Counted from the stretch's first letter, positions 44,465 to 53,547 are shown. The stretch: DNA of 64,000 bases from Flavobacterium sp. 9 (GCF_002754195.1 NZ_PEEU01000001.1:5518001-5582000); one strand, 5' to 3'. Made by a program: numbers and translations. Notes: generated by a model not told the origin, from the sequence alone.

Positions 44465-44971
44465 CTAGGCTTGATTTGCAATAACCAAATATAATTCGGA
44501 ATAATGAGTAATAAGATCGTCTATGCTAAATCCTCGATTCAAACCACTGGGATTTGGTAAAACCCAAACTTTAGAACCACAGAAATCTTCTTCTTGTAAG
44601 CCCCATAAAATTTGCTTTTTGCCTGAAAAAGCTTTGTACGCTGCTTTGCCCAGAAACGCGATATATTGCGGCTGAAATTGATTTATTTTGTTTTTGAATA
44701 TTTGGATAGAATCCCTAAATTCCTCTTTAGAAAGTTCGTCTGCACGAGTTGTTGGTCTTGCGACTGCAGTTGTTAATCCGTATCCTAATTCAAGAATTAT
44801 AAAGTCATTTTCGGGTTCGATTTGATGTGGTGTAAAACCAGCCTGATGCAAAACTTTCCAGAAACGATTACTTCTTCCGGAAAAATGATGACCGTCTGAA
44901 GCGGATTTTAAACCCGGATTAATTCCGCAAAAAAGTACTTTAAGATCTTTGGCAATAATATCGGTTAGCAT
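44465..44971 (-). CDS. mug: G/U mismatch-specific DNA glycosylase Mug
   Basis: The 168-residue enzyme removes uracil or thymine-like bases from mismatches with guanine. The family motifs are visible: LFCGINPGLKSASDGHHFSG (active-site GINPG) and LPNPSGLNR (the leucine-loop motif). Length matches Mug. It lies 24 bases downstream of the 3-methyladenine glycosylase gene, so two base-excision enzymes form a unit. Confidence 0.95.
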   Translation of the reverse strand: MLTDIIAKDLKVLFCGINPGLKSASDGHHFSGRSNRFWKVLHQAGFTPHQIEPENDFIILELGYGLTTAVARPTTRADELSKEEFRDSIQIFKNKINQFQPQYIAFLGKAAYKAFSGKKQILWGLQEEDFCGSKVWVLPNPSGLNRGFSIDDLITHYSELYLVIANQA

Positions 44972-44995
44972 TGGTTATTGGTTGATTTTAATAAT

Positions 44996-45601
44996 TTAAA
45001 ACTTGTTAGGTTTGCTTACATATTTGTTGTCTTTTATACAAAAACGCCACGGCAAAAGAGCATCTTCCTGAGCATATGCAACACCTACGCGAGGAACTGC
45101 TACAATTTGATCATCCGTATATCGAATTCCATGATCTTCGATCCAGATTTCTTCTCCGGCTAAATCTTTTCCGTTAAAAGAACGATCAATTCCTAAAGCT
45201 TTGGCAGCAGAACCCGGACCAGATGAAATCGCCGCTTTAGTAATCGCCATTTTACGCCTTAATTCTATAATATCTTTGCCAATTAAAGGTTGAATTGCCC
45301 GAATCAAAACGGCATGAGGTTCTCCTTCGACAGAACTCACAATATTAAACAGATTATGGATTCCGTAGCAAAGATAGACATACGAGATTCCGCCTTGATT
45401 GTATAAAGTTTCCGTTCGATCCGTGCGTCGGCCACCGTAAGCATGCGATGCTTTATCCTGAACGCCAAAATAAGCTTCGGTTTCTACGATTATGCCAGCA
45501 GTTATTTCTCCGTCGATTTGAGTGAAAAGAACTTTACCTAAAAGATCTTTAGCCAGAAAAAGCACATCCTGATTGAGGTAATAAGAGAATTGTAGTTTCA
45601 A
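44996..45601 (-). CDS. DNA-3-methyladenine glycosylase (MPG/AAG family)
   Basis: The 201-residue protein has the AAG fold: ARDLLGK-like start (LAKDLLGKVLFTQI), IIVETEAYFG with the catalytic Glu, DKASHAYGGRRTDR, SYVYLCYGIHNLFN and the closing PRVGVAYA motif. It excises alkylated purines such as 3-methyladenine and hypoxanthine. Length is typical for bacterial members. It is encoded just before mug, with a GNAT gene upstream at 17 bases, forming a compact minus-strand cluster. Confidence 0.95.
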   Translation of the reverse strand: MKLQFSYYLNQDVLFLAKDLLGKVLFTQIDGEITAGIIVETEAYFGVQDKASHAYGGRRTDRTETLYNQGGISYVYLCYGIHNLFNIVSSVEGEPHAVLIRAIQPLIGKDIIELRRKMAITKAAISSGPGSAAKALGIDRSFNGKDLAGEEIWIEDHGIRYTDDQIVAVPRVGVAYAQEDALLPWRFCIKDNKYVSKPNKF

Positions 45602-45618
45602 ATTGATTTTTTTACTTA

Positions 45619-46176
45619 TTAGATGGCTTTTAGAGTATGAGGATTTCTTAACGTAAAAGTGACCAGATTTTTTACTTTTTCATGAGTGTTATTGTATTTA
45701 TTCTCCTCGAATTCGAAATTTAGCTTTTTTAGCATTGCAACAGAACTATTATTATCAGAAGATGGAAATGCCGTAATTATTTTTGCTTTCATTTCTTCAA
45801 ACGCATATTCGATTACTTTTTTAAGCGCTTCGCCCATAATCCCTTTTCCTTGAAATTCACTCAGCATTTCGTATCCAATTTCAACAATTTCATTTTCAGG
45901 ATCAAAATTCCACAGACAAACACATCCCATCAGATCTTTGTTTTCTTTTAAATTGATAACCCAATAAATGCATTCATTTTTCTGTATTAAATTCTGTATT
46001 TTAAGGATATAATCTTTTGCTTTTTCTAAAGTAGAGGAATTATCTCTGCCCACAAATGCATTTACAGTTTCATCTGAACGCAGTTTATGAATTAAGGCTA
46101 CATCTGTATTCTCAATGTTTCGTAATATTAATCGGTCTGTTAGGAGTTGTGGGAATTTTTTAAAATCCAAAACCAT
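45619..46176 (-). CDS. RimJ/RimL-type GNAT acetyltransferase
   Basis: The 185-residue protein matches the RimJ/RimL subgroup: LTDRLILRNIENTDVALIHK at the start, GYEMLSEFQGKGIMGEALKK as acetyl-CoA loop, and SDNNSSVAMLKKLNFEFEE near the end. Members acetylate protein N-termini or small amines; the target is unknown. It is the first gene of the minus-strand cluster with the two DNA glycosylases. Confidence 0.9.
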   Translation of the reverse strand: MVLDFKKFPQLLTDRLILRNIENTDVALIHKLRSDETVNAFVGRDNSSTLEKAKDYILKIQNLIQKNECIYWVINLKENKDLMGCVCLWNFDPENEIVEIGYEMLSEFQGKGIMGEALKKVIEYAFEEMKAKIITAFPSSDNNSSVAMLKKLNFEFEENKYNNTHEKVKNLVTFTLRNPHTLKAI

Positions 46177-46334
46177 TCTCTAGCTTTTTAAATTATCAAT
46201 AGGTTCACTAAAAAAAATGCAGTTGCTTTATTTTTCAGATCACGAAAGTTAAAAAATAAATACCAAAGTAAGTGATGTTGTGAAGCGGTCTTTTAAAAAG
46301 AGAAATAGTAAAAACAATTTATTATACTCATTTA

Positions 46335-46378
46335 AAAAAAACATCCCAAAAAGAAATTTTCTTAATGGGATGTTTTTG
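46335..46378 (-). terminator. Intrinsic terminator
   Basis: AAAACATCCCA pairs with TGGGATGTTTT across a 17-base loop, flanked by A and T runs. It lies 38 bases beyond the stop of the minus-strand gene at 46416. Confidence 0.75.
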
Positions 46379-46415
46379 TAATTTATAAATATCTGAAAAC
46401 GATTATATGCGGATT

Positions 46416-47957
46416 TTAGTTCTCGCAGAAATCACCAATTTGCTGCAAATGTTTTTCTGTTTGGTATTTATTAAAGTTATCCCATTTAGGCGGAGAACTT
46501 GTTTTTTGTCCGTACATAGCATCCAGACAAACGTTGTTGTCTTTGTACTTGTCGTGTAAAACAGCCAGAATTTTAAAGAAAAACTCGTCTAATAAAACAA
46601 TTGCTTCAAATTCAGATTTTAGAGTGTCGTAATTAGAATCTGATGGATTTAATATTTGTAATAAATCCAGAACTTCTTTCTTTTCTTCGTCATTAATTTC
46701 AGTCGAATAACCCATTTTTAAGGTTTTGAAAACTAAATTATTCCAGGCTTTACTGTCATGCGCCCATTGAACATCAGGCAGATTTAAAGAATGTTCGCAA
46801 ATCAAAATAATAGAGAAAAGAACATCATTTAAATATTCAGCAGGAAATTCATCAAAGCTTCTGAATTCGAATCCGCTTTGGTACATTTTTTCCTGATTAA
46901 AATCCAAACCAACTTCAGAAAGCATTTCATATTCCATGTCAGCTTCAATCTGATCGCGCCACCAAATGTTTTCTTCTTTTTCGAATTTTAGTAATTTTCT
47001 AAAATCATCCACTTTATAAGTTAGAATTTTTCCTTTTGGCATTGCTTTATTATAAGTTCCAACACCAATGTAACGTGACATTGCGTTTCTCATAGAACCC
47101 AAAGTAAATTTTTTGTCCAGACTATATTTATCACTTATAACTCCCATAATATCTGGGCTTCCAAGCGTTGCTATAAAGAAAGGTTCAAACCATTGCAGTA
47201 AATAAATTGCGTTACCATGCGTTTTATTGAACTCATTATAATCTACAATTCGGCTATCTTCTGTCAATGATGGTAATGTAATATGAAAGTGGTACGTTCC
47301 GTTGTTGAACAAAACAAGATTTTCCTGATTTGTCATGAACATATTAAGACCATTGTTATAATCCGGAAAGCTTAATTTTCCGTCTAAAACAGCAGATTCA
47401 TTGATTTTATCAAGAAATAGTTTTTTAGTCGCTTTTAGTTCTTTGCAAGAATCAGCTATTGTTCTGTTTTCAAAATATTTAGTTACAAATTCGATTGAAT
47501 CACCATCAAAATGTACAGAACCCATCGTTTTATTTCTTTGGGTAATCATACTTTGAATGTTATAAGGCTGATCTTCAAGAAAAACTTCCATGATAGATTG
47601 TCCCAGATAATCAGGATTTTCAATTGGTTGAGCAATAACTTCGCCAGTTTCAGTATCCATTAATGGTTTTATTGGCGATAATGTTTTATGCTGAAAATTA
47701 ATATCCAGTTTTTCAAGCGAATGACTGTTCATCATTCTGCTTACTGTATAGTTTTCGTTTATGTCAAAAGCTTTTTTCAAAACAGGAGTTAAACTCTCTG
47801 GTTTGTAGCATTTTCTGTAGTCGATACTATATTTCTCAAAGCCAATTTTTTCTTGTATAAATTCACCAGAGACAATTAGGGATTCTTCAAATTGCATGTA
47901 GGTTTCGTTTTCTAATCCTATTCCCCAATAATATTTTTGTGTCTGATTGTCTTTCAT
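46416..47957 (-). CDS. Possible glutamate-cysteine-ligase-like carboxylate-amine ligase
   Basis: The 513-residue protein has no signal peptide and no family I know with certainty. Several segments recall the GCS/glutamine-synthetase ligase fold: an N-terminal YYWGIGLENETYM strand with acidic ends, TYHFHITLPS, LGSPDIMGV followed by MRNAMSRYIGVG, and GFEFRSFDEFP. A Ser/Arg loop and paired acidic residues of this kind bind ATP and metals in such ligases. If correct, it would join an amino group to a carboxylate. It is monocistronic with a terminator behind it; a possible cysteine peptidase is encoded upstream on the same strand. Confidence 0.45.
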   Translation of the reverse strand: MKDNQTQKYYWGIGLENETYMQFEESLIVSGEFIQEKIGFEKYSIDYRKCYKPESLTPVLKKAFDINENYTVSRMMNSHSLEKLDINFQHKTLSPIKPLMDTETGEVIAQPIENPDYLGQSIMEVFLEDQPYNIQSMITQRNKTMGSVHFDGDSIEFVTKYFENRTIADSCKELKATKKLFLDKINESAVLDGKLSFPDYNNGLNMFMTNQENLVLFNNGTYHFHITLPSLTEDSRIVDYNEFNKTHGNAIYLLQWFEPFFIATLGSPDIMGVISDKYSLDKKFTLGSMRNAMSRYIGVGTYNKAMPKGKILTYKVDDFRKLLKFEKEENIWWRDQIEADMEYEMLSEVGLDFNQEKMYQSGFEFRSFDEFPAEYLNDVLFSIILICEHSLNLPDVQWAHDSKAWNNLVFKTLKMGYSTEINDEEKKEVLDLLQILNPSDSNYDTLKSEFEAIVLLDEFFFKILAVLHDKYKDNNVCLDAMYGQKTSSPPKWDNFNKYQTEKHLQQIGDFCEN

Positions 47958-48183
47958 TTATACTAATTGTCTTTTTTATGGTTAATTTAATTTTTTAAAA
48001 TCACTGCTTTTTATTCGGAAAAAAATAAAACTAATCTGCTAACAATCAGAGGCAAGAAATCTTTTAACGGATAAAGCATAATTGGTTGCATCCATTAAAA
48101 AAGTCTTGATTTACTTTTAAAATTGTATGAATTTATATTAGTTTTAGAAATTTTGCACTTGTATCGACTGAATGATTGATAAA

Positions 48184-48225
48184 ATCAATATAATTTTATA
48201 AGTAGGTTATAAAATTAGTATTGAT
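48184..48225. repeat. Inverted repeat in the 47.96-48.40 kb gap
   Basis: ATCAATATAATTTTATAA and TTATAAAATTAGTATTGAT are inverted copies with a one-base bulge around GTAGG. It lies between two minus-strand genes and could be a terminator or an operator. The rest of the gap is AT-rich without other visible content. Confidence 0.55.
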
Positions 48226-48402
48226 GTTAATTGCTTTTATATCAATAATTTAAGAAGATGAATAGCCGAATGACAACTTTTACTATTCCTGTTTTTTCCA
48301 AGTTGCAAAAGTAGTTTTTTATTATGTGATTTACAAATAGTTAACGCATTGAAAATCAATAAAGTTTTTAGAAGTTTAAACAATTAAGGCAATTGTTTTT
48401 AT

Positions 48403-49140
48403 TTAATCATGGTAATATAAGACATAAGAGGAATATAGCTCGTCATTCCACCAGTCTTCACGAACTTCTGAAAAGTAATTATAGTTTAATTTTCCGGCTT
48501 GTGATTGTAGCGGATATACTACTATATCATTTTCTCGATATGCTTTATGTAAGTCTGTTTCGGGAACAACGGGAACGATATGACCTGAAAGTCCTTTTTC
48601 TTTTCTTTTTGCACAAATAATTCCAATTCCGCCATTAGCATTTACCTTATTTTGAAGTTCATCAACGGTAAATATCCTTTGCCAGCCAAAACTAACTCCC
48701 CATTCCAAAAACCAATCGTGTATGGCACTGGAGTAAATACGATCGACAGTTTGCTCAAAAATGGGTTCAACTTCTTGTCCTTGCAAAACTTTTTCAAGAG
48801 ATTCATCTGTCCACCAAACTGTTGGTAGATATACTTTCGAAAAATAACAATAATCGTAGGAGTAAACATTGCAATACGTATCTTCTACAGTTCTTTGATA
48901 TCTAATATTAGTTTCGACATCAAGTTTATCAATCAATTTGGTAATGCTTTCTTTTTTAGTCGCAACATTTGTTAAATCTCTAAACGGAATAGTAGAATCC
49001 ATAAGAGGTTTTTCTTTCATTTCCATAGAATCTAATCGAGATTCAGGATCTGGTAATAAATCGACTTTCTTTATTTTATCGTTGGGTATTGTATTATCCT
49101 CTAAAGTTGATGACACTACTGATACGTTATATTTTTCCAT
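48403..49140 (-). CDS. Putative papain-like (NlpC/CHAP-type) cysteine peptidase
   Basis: The 245-residue protein has a disordered N-terminal 65 residues and a C-terminal domain with features of NlpC/CHAP-type amidases. These are a catalytic-type Cys90 in DTYCNVYSYDYCY, the SFGWQRIFTVDELQNKVNAN segment, GHIVPVVPE with His187, and LQSQAGKLNYNYF as a polar third position. Such enzymes cut peptidoglycan peptides or act as toxins and phage lysins. No signal peptide is visible, which would be odd for a wall hydrolase and may point to another export route or an intracellular role. The assignment rests on motif resemblance. Confidence 0.5.
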   Translation of the reverse strand: MEKYNVSVVSSTLEDNTIPNDKIKKVDLLPDPESRLDSMEMKEKPLMDSTIPFRDLTNVATKKESITKLIDKLDVETNIRYQRTVEDTYCNVYSYDYCYFSKVYLPTVWWTDESLEKVLQGQEVEPIFEQTVDRIYSSAIHDWFLEWGVSFGWQRIFTVDELQNKVNANGGIGIICAKRKEKGLSGHIVPVVPETDLHKAYRENDIVVYPLQSQAGKLNYNYFSEVREDWWNDELYSSYVLYYHD

Positions 49141-49394
49141 TCTGACTTCTTAAAATTAATTGGTTTAACGGTGCGATAATTCATTATTTGTGACACGTTA
49201 TTCTATTAACCAAAACGTAAATATATTTTAATCTTTTTAAAGAGCTGTATAAAAAGGCAAATTTTAGAAAATTTTTTACATTTAATAGCGTTGGTTCAGG
49301 AGTTTCAAAACTGCTAAAAACTACTTTTATTATGTGATTAAACCGTTAATAAAAGTAGTTCAAATACCAATCAAGAGTTGAAAGTCTATAATTT

Positions 49395-49550
49395 GTGCCG
49401 TTAGGCACTAAATATTGGTAGTCATTGTAGATTCAAAATACGTTGGCGTGCCGTAGGTACGCAACAAAATGATAACCATTGCGTACCTACGGCACGCTAA
49501 ATTTATTCTAATTCCTGTTTTCTACCAATATTTAGTGCCTAACGGCACAT
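49395..49550. repeat. Palindromic intergenic repeat, family B, copy 3
   Basis: Perfect 27-base outer arms (49395-49421 against 49524-49550; ends GTGCCGTTAGGCACTAAATA and TATTTAGTGCCTAACGGCAC) enclose an inner hairpin GGCGTGCCGTAGGTACGCAA / TTGCGTACCTACGGCACGC. It is the most complete member of the family here. Confidence 0.9.
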
Positions 49551-49647
49551 TTTAACCTTGGGTTTATTTCTAATAAAAACCTCTATTTAATACTATTTTC
49601 CTGTTATTTTTAAGCTTTTGCCTAATGCTAATAATTCGTTATTTATT

Positions 49648-50934
49648 TTATTCCATTTTTTTTAGTTCAGAAACACTTACAGAATATTTTCTTGCGATGC
49701 TGCCCAAAGTATCTCCTTTTTGAATAACGTAATATTTTCCTTTTTCAAGTGTTGCAGACTTTTTTGAGTTTGTAGTTTTAGATGCAATCATCATAGAATT
49801 CTGAGACGGTTTCTCACGCAAATTTGCTTGATATTCAGCGTAAGCATAGATTTTTTCTTCATTCGAAGTAAAAACGGCTATTTTATCCTGTGGCAATCTT
49901 AGATAATGGTTTTGTTTGTCATAAACAGGAATAATATTCAATTTATAAGAAGGATTTAATAATTCTAATTGGGCTATTGGAATGTCGATTAAGTCAGAAA
50001 TTTGCTTGAAACTCATTTGCTTTTTGATCATTATGGTATCTGTGGCAAAATGTTTTACTAATGCTTTTTCGGGTTTAATTCCATGTTCAGCATGATATTC
50101 ATAAAGGTACATTGTAGCAAGAAAAGCAGGAATATAACCTTGTGTTTCTTTTGGTAAATTTTTTCTAATATTCCAGTAATTTTTTTGTCCGCCAGAACGG
50201 TTAATCGCTTTAGAAACGTTTCCTGGACCAGAGTTATAAGCGGCTAGAACCAAATCCCAATCACCAAAAGCTTTATACATACTATTCATGTATTTTGCCG
50301 CAGCTTCTGTAGATTTTAGAGGATCATGACGTTCGTCAACATAAGAATCTATTTCCAGTTTATATTGTTTTCCGGTATTATACATAAATTGCCAAAGTCC
50401 TGTTGCGCCCATATTCGAAACCGCTTTTGGATTTAAAGCAGATTCTACAACGGCTAGATATTTGATCTCAAGTGGAATTTTTTCTTTTGCTAAAGCTTCT
50501 TCAAACAATGGGAAATAATATTCAGAAGCAGCCATTAATCGACCAAATGATTTCTTTCTGTATTTTAGAAACGATTTAATAACGGTTTCAAGCTGTGGAT
50601 TATATTCAATATTAAAAGGCGATTTAGCATTCATAGCGGCTAATCTCGATTTAAGCAATTCAGTAGGTAATTCTAAATCAATTTTTTGATCAAGAGCACC
50701 GTTTTCAATATCAGCCGTAAGCGTATTAAAAGTATCCAGACTTGTTAATTCCTTCATCCATAAGCTATCAACACGCGCAGACATAGTATTCTTGACAAAT
50801 GTCTTTTTTACAGAGTCAAGGTAAGTATTGTTTTTCTCTTTTAAAGTGATTGCCTTATTCTGACCAATTACTTGCGAAAAGAATGGAATTAAAAATAGGA
50901 TATAAAAGTACAGCGTGGTATTTTTTGTTTTCAT
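49648..50934 (-). CDS. mltD: MltD-like lytic transglycosylase, LysM tail frameshifted
   Basis: The 428-residue precursor has a signal peptide (about 1-24, ending QVIGQ), a helical region, a GH23 lytic-transglycosylase domain with the catalytic Glu in VVESALNPKAVS, then MGATGLWQFM and LAAYNSGPGNV, and a C-terminal LysM domain beginning YYVIQKGDTLGSIARKYSVS. The LysM domain stops early after SELKKME. If the A8 run at 49659-49666 (T8 on the plus strand) were A7, the frame would continue with WNKINNELLALGKSLKITGK to a stop at 49593, a normal LysM end. The enzyme cuts peptidoglycan glycan strands in the periplasm. Confidence 0.92.
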   Translation of the reverse strand: MKTKNTTLYFYILFLIPFFSQVIGQNKAITLKEKNNTYLDSVKKTFVKNTMSARVDSLWMKELTSLDTFNTLTADIENGALDQKIDLELPTELLKSRLAAMNAKSPFNIEYNPQLETVIKSFLKYRKKSFGRLMAASEYYFPLFEEALAKEKIPLEIKYLAVVESALNPKAVSNMGATGLWQFMYNTGKQYKLEIDSYVDERHDPLKSTEAAAKYMNSMYKAFGDWDLVLAAYNSGPGNVSKAINRSGGQKNYWNIRKNLPKETQGYIPAFLATMYLYEYHAEHGIKPEKALVKHFATDTIMIKKQMSFKQISDLIDIPIAQLELLNPSYKLNIIPVYDKQNHYLRLPQDKIAVFTSNEEKIYAYAEYQANLREKPSQNSMMIASKTTNSKKSATLEKGKYYVIQKGDTLGSIARKYSVSVSELKKME

Positions 50935-51002
50935 ATTTATAAGAGTTAATGCTTTGTTATTTAGGTTATTACTTTTGTAATTTCCTTTTTATTACAAAGG
51001 CG

Positions 51003-51010
51003 CAAAAGTA
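51003..51010 (-). promoter_or_regulatory. Promoter -7 box TACTTTTG for mltD
   Basis: On the minus strand this exact TAnnTTTG match lies 68 bases upstream of the mltD start. Confidence 0.5.
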
Positions 51011-51169
51011 CAATGTGCCTGCCTTTTATTATGACCATAATAAGTTATAAAACAATCAATATCAGACTTTTATTAGTGTGTTTTGAGAAGGGTTTAAAAT
51101 TGATTTAGCCATAATATTTATCTAATTAGCTTTATGATTGAACCATTAGTTTGAAATTAGAGTTTTCTC

Positions 51170-51177
51170 TATCTTTG
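51170..51177 (+). promoter_or_regulatory. Promoter -7 box TATCTTTG for the MFS carrier
   Basis: An exact TAnnTTTG match ends 18 bases before the MFS start. Confidence 0.6.
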
Positions 51178-51195
51178 CATTTCTAAAAATTCCTC

Positions 51196-52377
51196 ATGAA
51201 TTCCCCAATCAAAGCCATTCACCCAATCTATAATCTGCAATTTGGATTAGTTTGTTTAAGTTCCTTACTCTTTTCAGCGAGTTTTAATATGTTGATTCCG
51301 GAACTTCCTGAATATTTGAGTAATATGGGCGGAGCTGAGTATAAAGGATTAATTATTGCTCTTTTTACGTTAACGGCTGGAATTTCAAGACCTTTTAGCG
51401 GTCGATTGACAGATACTTTAGGTAGAGTTCCTGTTATGGCGGTTGGATCTATTGTTTGTTTTGTTTGTGGTATTCTTTATCCGGTTTTAGGCACGGTTTC
51501 CGGTTTTTTATTCCTGCGTTTGATTCATGGATTTTCTACAGGATTTAAACCTACAGCAACGGCAGCTTATGTTGCAGATATTGTTCCAAGAGAGCGTTGG
51601 GGAGAAGCTTTAGGATTGCATGGACTTTGTTTTTCGATAGGAATGGCTTTGGGACCAGCGATTGGAAGTACCATTAAAATATATTCTTCGATGAACATGC
51701 TTTTCTATGCATCTTCTGTTTTTGCCTTGATGTCGATCGTAATTTTGATGAACATGAAGGAAACTTTAAAAAATAAACAGCGTTTTAGCTTGCGTATTCT
51801 AAGGATTTCAAGAAATGACATTATAGCTGTAGAAGTATTGCCCGCAGCTATTGTAACGTTTCTTTCTTATATGGCTTATGGCGTGATTTTGACATTAATT
51901 CCGGATTGGAGTCAGCATTTAGGAATCGCCAATAAAGGATTGTTTTTTATGGTCTTTACAATTACTTCGGTAATGATTCGTTTTGGAGCCGGAAAAGCAT
52001 CTGACAAATACGGTCGTTTGCATATAATAGCAATTGGTTTGTTCTTTTTGATTATGTCACTTTTCATTGTTGGATTCTCGACTTCAATCACAGGACTTTT
52101 AGCAGGATCTGCACTTTACGGAGTTTCTACCGGAATTGTTTCTCCGGCTTTAAACGCCTGGACGGTTGACATGAGTTTCGCCGATCATCGCGGAAAAGCT
52201 ATGGCAACGATGTATATTGCTCTTGAAGCAGGAATTGGTCTTGGAGCACTTATTGCAGGATGGATGTATCAGGATGTGATTGCAAAAATCCCAATGCTTA
52301 TGTACGCGAGCGCAGCAATGGTTTTCTTAGCATTAGGATATGTTTTGATTCGTTTGCGAAAAGTGGAAAACGCTTAA
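51196..52377 (+). CDS. MFS transporter
   Basis: The 393-residue protein has about twelve membrane segments and the major-facilitator motif A in both halves: GRLTDTLGRVPVM after helix 2 and GKASDKYGRLHII after helix 8. The segment LRLIHGFSTGFKPTATAAYV and GLHGLCFSIGMALGPAIGS fit drug- or sugar-efflux subfamilies. The substrate is unknown. It has its own promoter and is convergent with the PhyH gene, with 12 bases between the stops. Confidence 0.9.
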   Translation: MNSPIKAIHPIYNLQFGLVCLSSLLFSASFNMLIPELPEYLSNMGGAEYKGLIIALFTLTAGISRPFSGRLTDTLGRVPVMAVGSIVCFVCGILYPVLGTVSGFLFLRLIHGFSTGFKPTATAAYVADIVPRERWGEALGLHGLCFSIGMALGPAIGSTIKIYSSMNMLFYASSVFALMSIVILMNMKETLKNKQRFSLRILRISRNDIIAVEVLPAAIVTFLSYMAYGVILTLIPDWSQHLGIANKGLFFMVFTITSVMIRFGAGKASDKYGRLHIIAIGLFFLIMSLFIVGFSTSITGLLAGSALYGVSTGIVSPALNAWTVDMSFADHRGKAMATMYIALEAGIGLGALIAGWMYQDVIAKIPMLMYASAAMVFLALGYVLIRLRKVENA

Positions 52378-52389
52378 TAAATTCTAAAT

Positions 52390-53316
52390 TTATATCCATT
52401 CTCCATCAGCATTATATTCATTTGGTAAATAGGTAAGATACTGAACCATTCTTGGATTTTTTCCTTTGTTTGCTGTAGCACAATGCGGTAAAGTATTATT
52501 CCAGATTATAAAATCGCCGGCATTTCCAGCAATAGGTTTCGGCTGTAATGTCGCAATTGCTTTATCTCTCGGGTTTTCATCTGGTTGGAGATTGTCAAGC
52601 CAATGATTTATCTCATTGTGAAATCCCGCAACACAATGAAAAGCTCCTTCATCAATGTTACAATCCGTGAGATAGAGTAGTCCCTGAAGCCCAAATTTAA
52701 TAGGTTGTTTTAAACTTGTATCCCAATGAATCGGACTTCCTAAAAAAGTAAATTCTGAGGTTTCAGGAGGATTGAAACTTACTTTATCAATGGTTTTATA
52801 GATTTTATCTGTATTATAAAGTTGTTCGTATGCTTTTTTTATTCTTGGCGAAAGTCGGTTTTTATTTAAGGTTTCATGATCCGAAAAATTAAGCATTAAG
52901 CCTTTTTGATTTTCGTGTCTGTTATACCAGGTTTCTTTTTTATTGGGATCCATTTCTAAGAAATCCCAAATTGCTTGTTGTGTAGTTTCACAATCTTCTT
53001 TTGAGATCGCATTTTTTACAATTACATAGCCGTTTTTATCCCAAAATTCAAGGTCTTCTTTTGAAAGAACATCGGCAGTAAAACCGTCAGAATCGGAGTT
53101 ATTGCTTTTGTTTTTCTTGTTTACCCAGTTTTTAAACGTTTCGAAATCAGGTTTTTCAAAGTATAAAAATTGCAGCGCATCTTCCATACCAATACCCAAT
53201 TGATACAACGCTTTTATTTCATCGTCCCAGTTTTGAATTTCATTCGTTGAAGATGTATTGGAAGGATTTAAAGTTCGTTCCCATAGTTTTTCAAGAATAG
53301 TAAAAGGTTCTTTCAT
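52390..53316 (-). CDS. Phytanoyl-CoA dioxygenase (PhyH) family protein
   Basis: The 308-residue protein is a predicted Fe(II)/2-oxoglutarate oxygenase. The metal ligands are visible as His and Asp in SPIHWDTSLK and a later His in NTLPHCATANKG, with the 2-oxoglutarate-binding Arg in NPRMVQYLTYLP. The double-stranded beta-helix runs from about residue 90 to the end; the first 80 residues are a helical extension containing a Ser/Asn-rich stretch (KKNKSNNSDSDG). The substrate is unknown. A -7 box lies 32 bases upstream. Confidence 0.88.
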   Translation of the reverse strand: MKEPFTILEKLWERTLNPSNTSSTNEIQNWDDEIKALYQLGIGMEDALQFLYFEKPDFETFKNWVNKKNKSNNSDSDGFTADVLSKEDLEFWDKNGYVIVKNAISKEDCETTQQAIWDFLEMDPNKKETWYNRHENQKGLMLNFSDHETLNKNRLSPRIKKAYEQLYNTDKIYKTIDKVSFNPPETSEFTFLGSPIHWDTSLKQPIKFGLQGLLYLTDCNIDEGAFHCVAGFHNEINHWLDNLQPDENPRDKAIATLQPKPIAGNAGDFIIWNNTLPHCATANKGKNPRMVQYLTYLPNEYNADGEWI

Positions 53317-53348
53317 TTGGATAGATTTATAGTAAGAATCTGCTTATT

Positions 53349-53356
53349 CAAAAATA
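53349..53356 (-). promoter_or_regulatory. Promoter -7 box TATTTTTG for the PhyH gene
   Basis: An exact TAnnTTTG match on the minus strand lies 32 bases upstream of the start. Confidence 0.5.
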
Positions 53357-53547
53357 GCAATTATTAGTTTTCTATCTAAAGTATAAATACCTGTTTTAGT
53401 TTCTGAATATAATTTGGGATTCTATGAAACAATTAAAGGATTCAGAAAAGATATTTTCGATCGAAATTTATAAAATGCAAAAAGCCTAAATCAGAACAGA
53501 ATTAGTTTGTTCCAATTTAGGCTAATTAATTATATCAAAAATAAATC

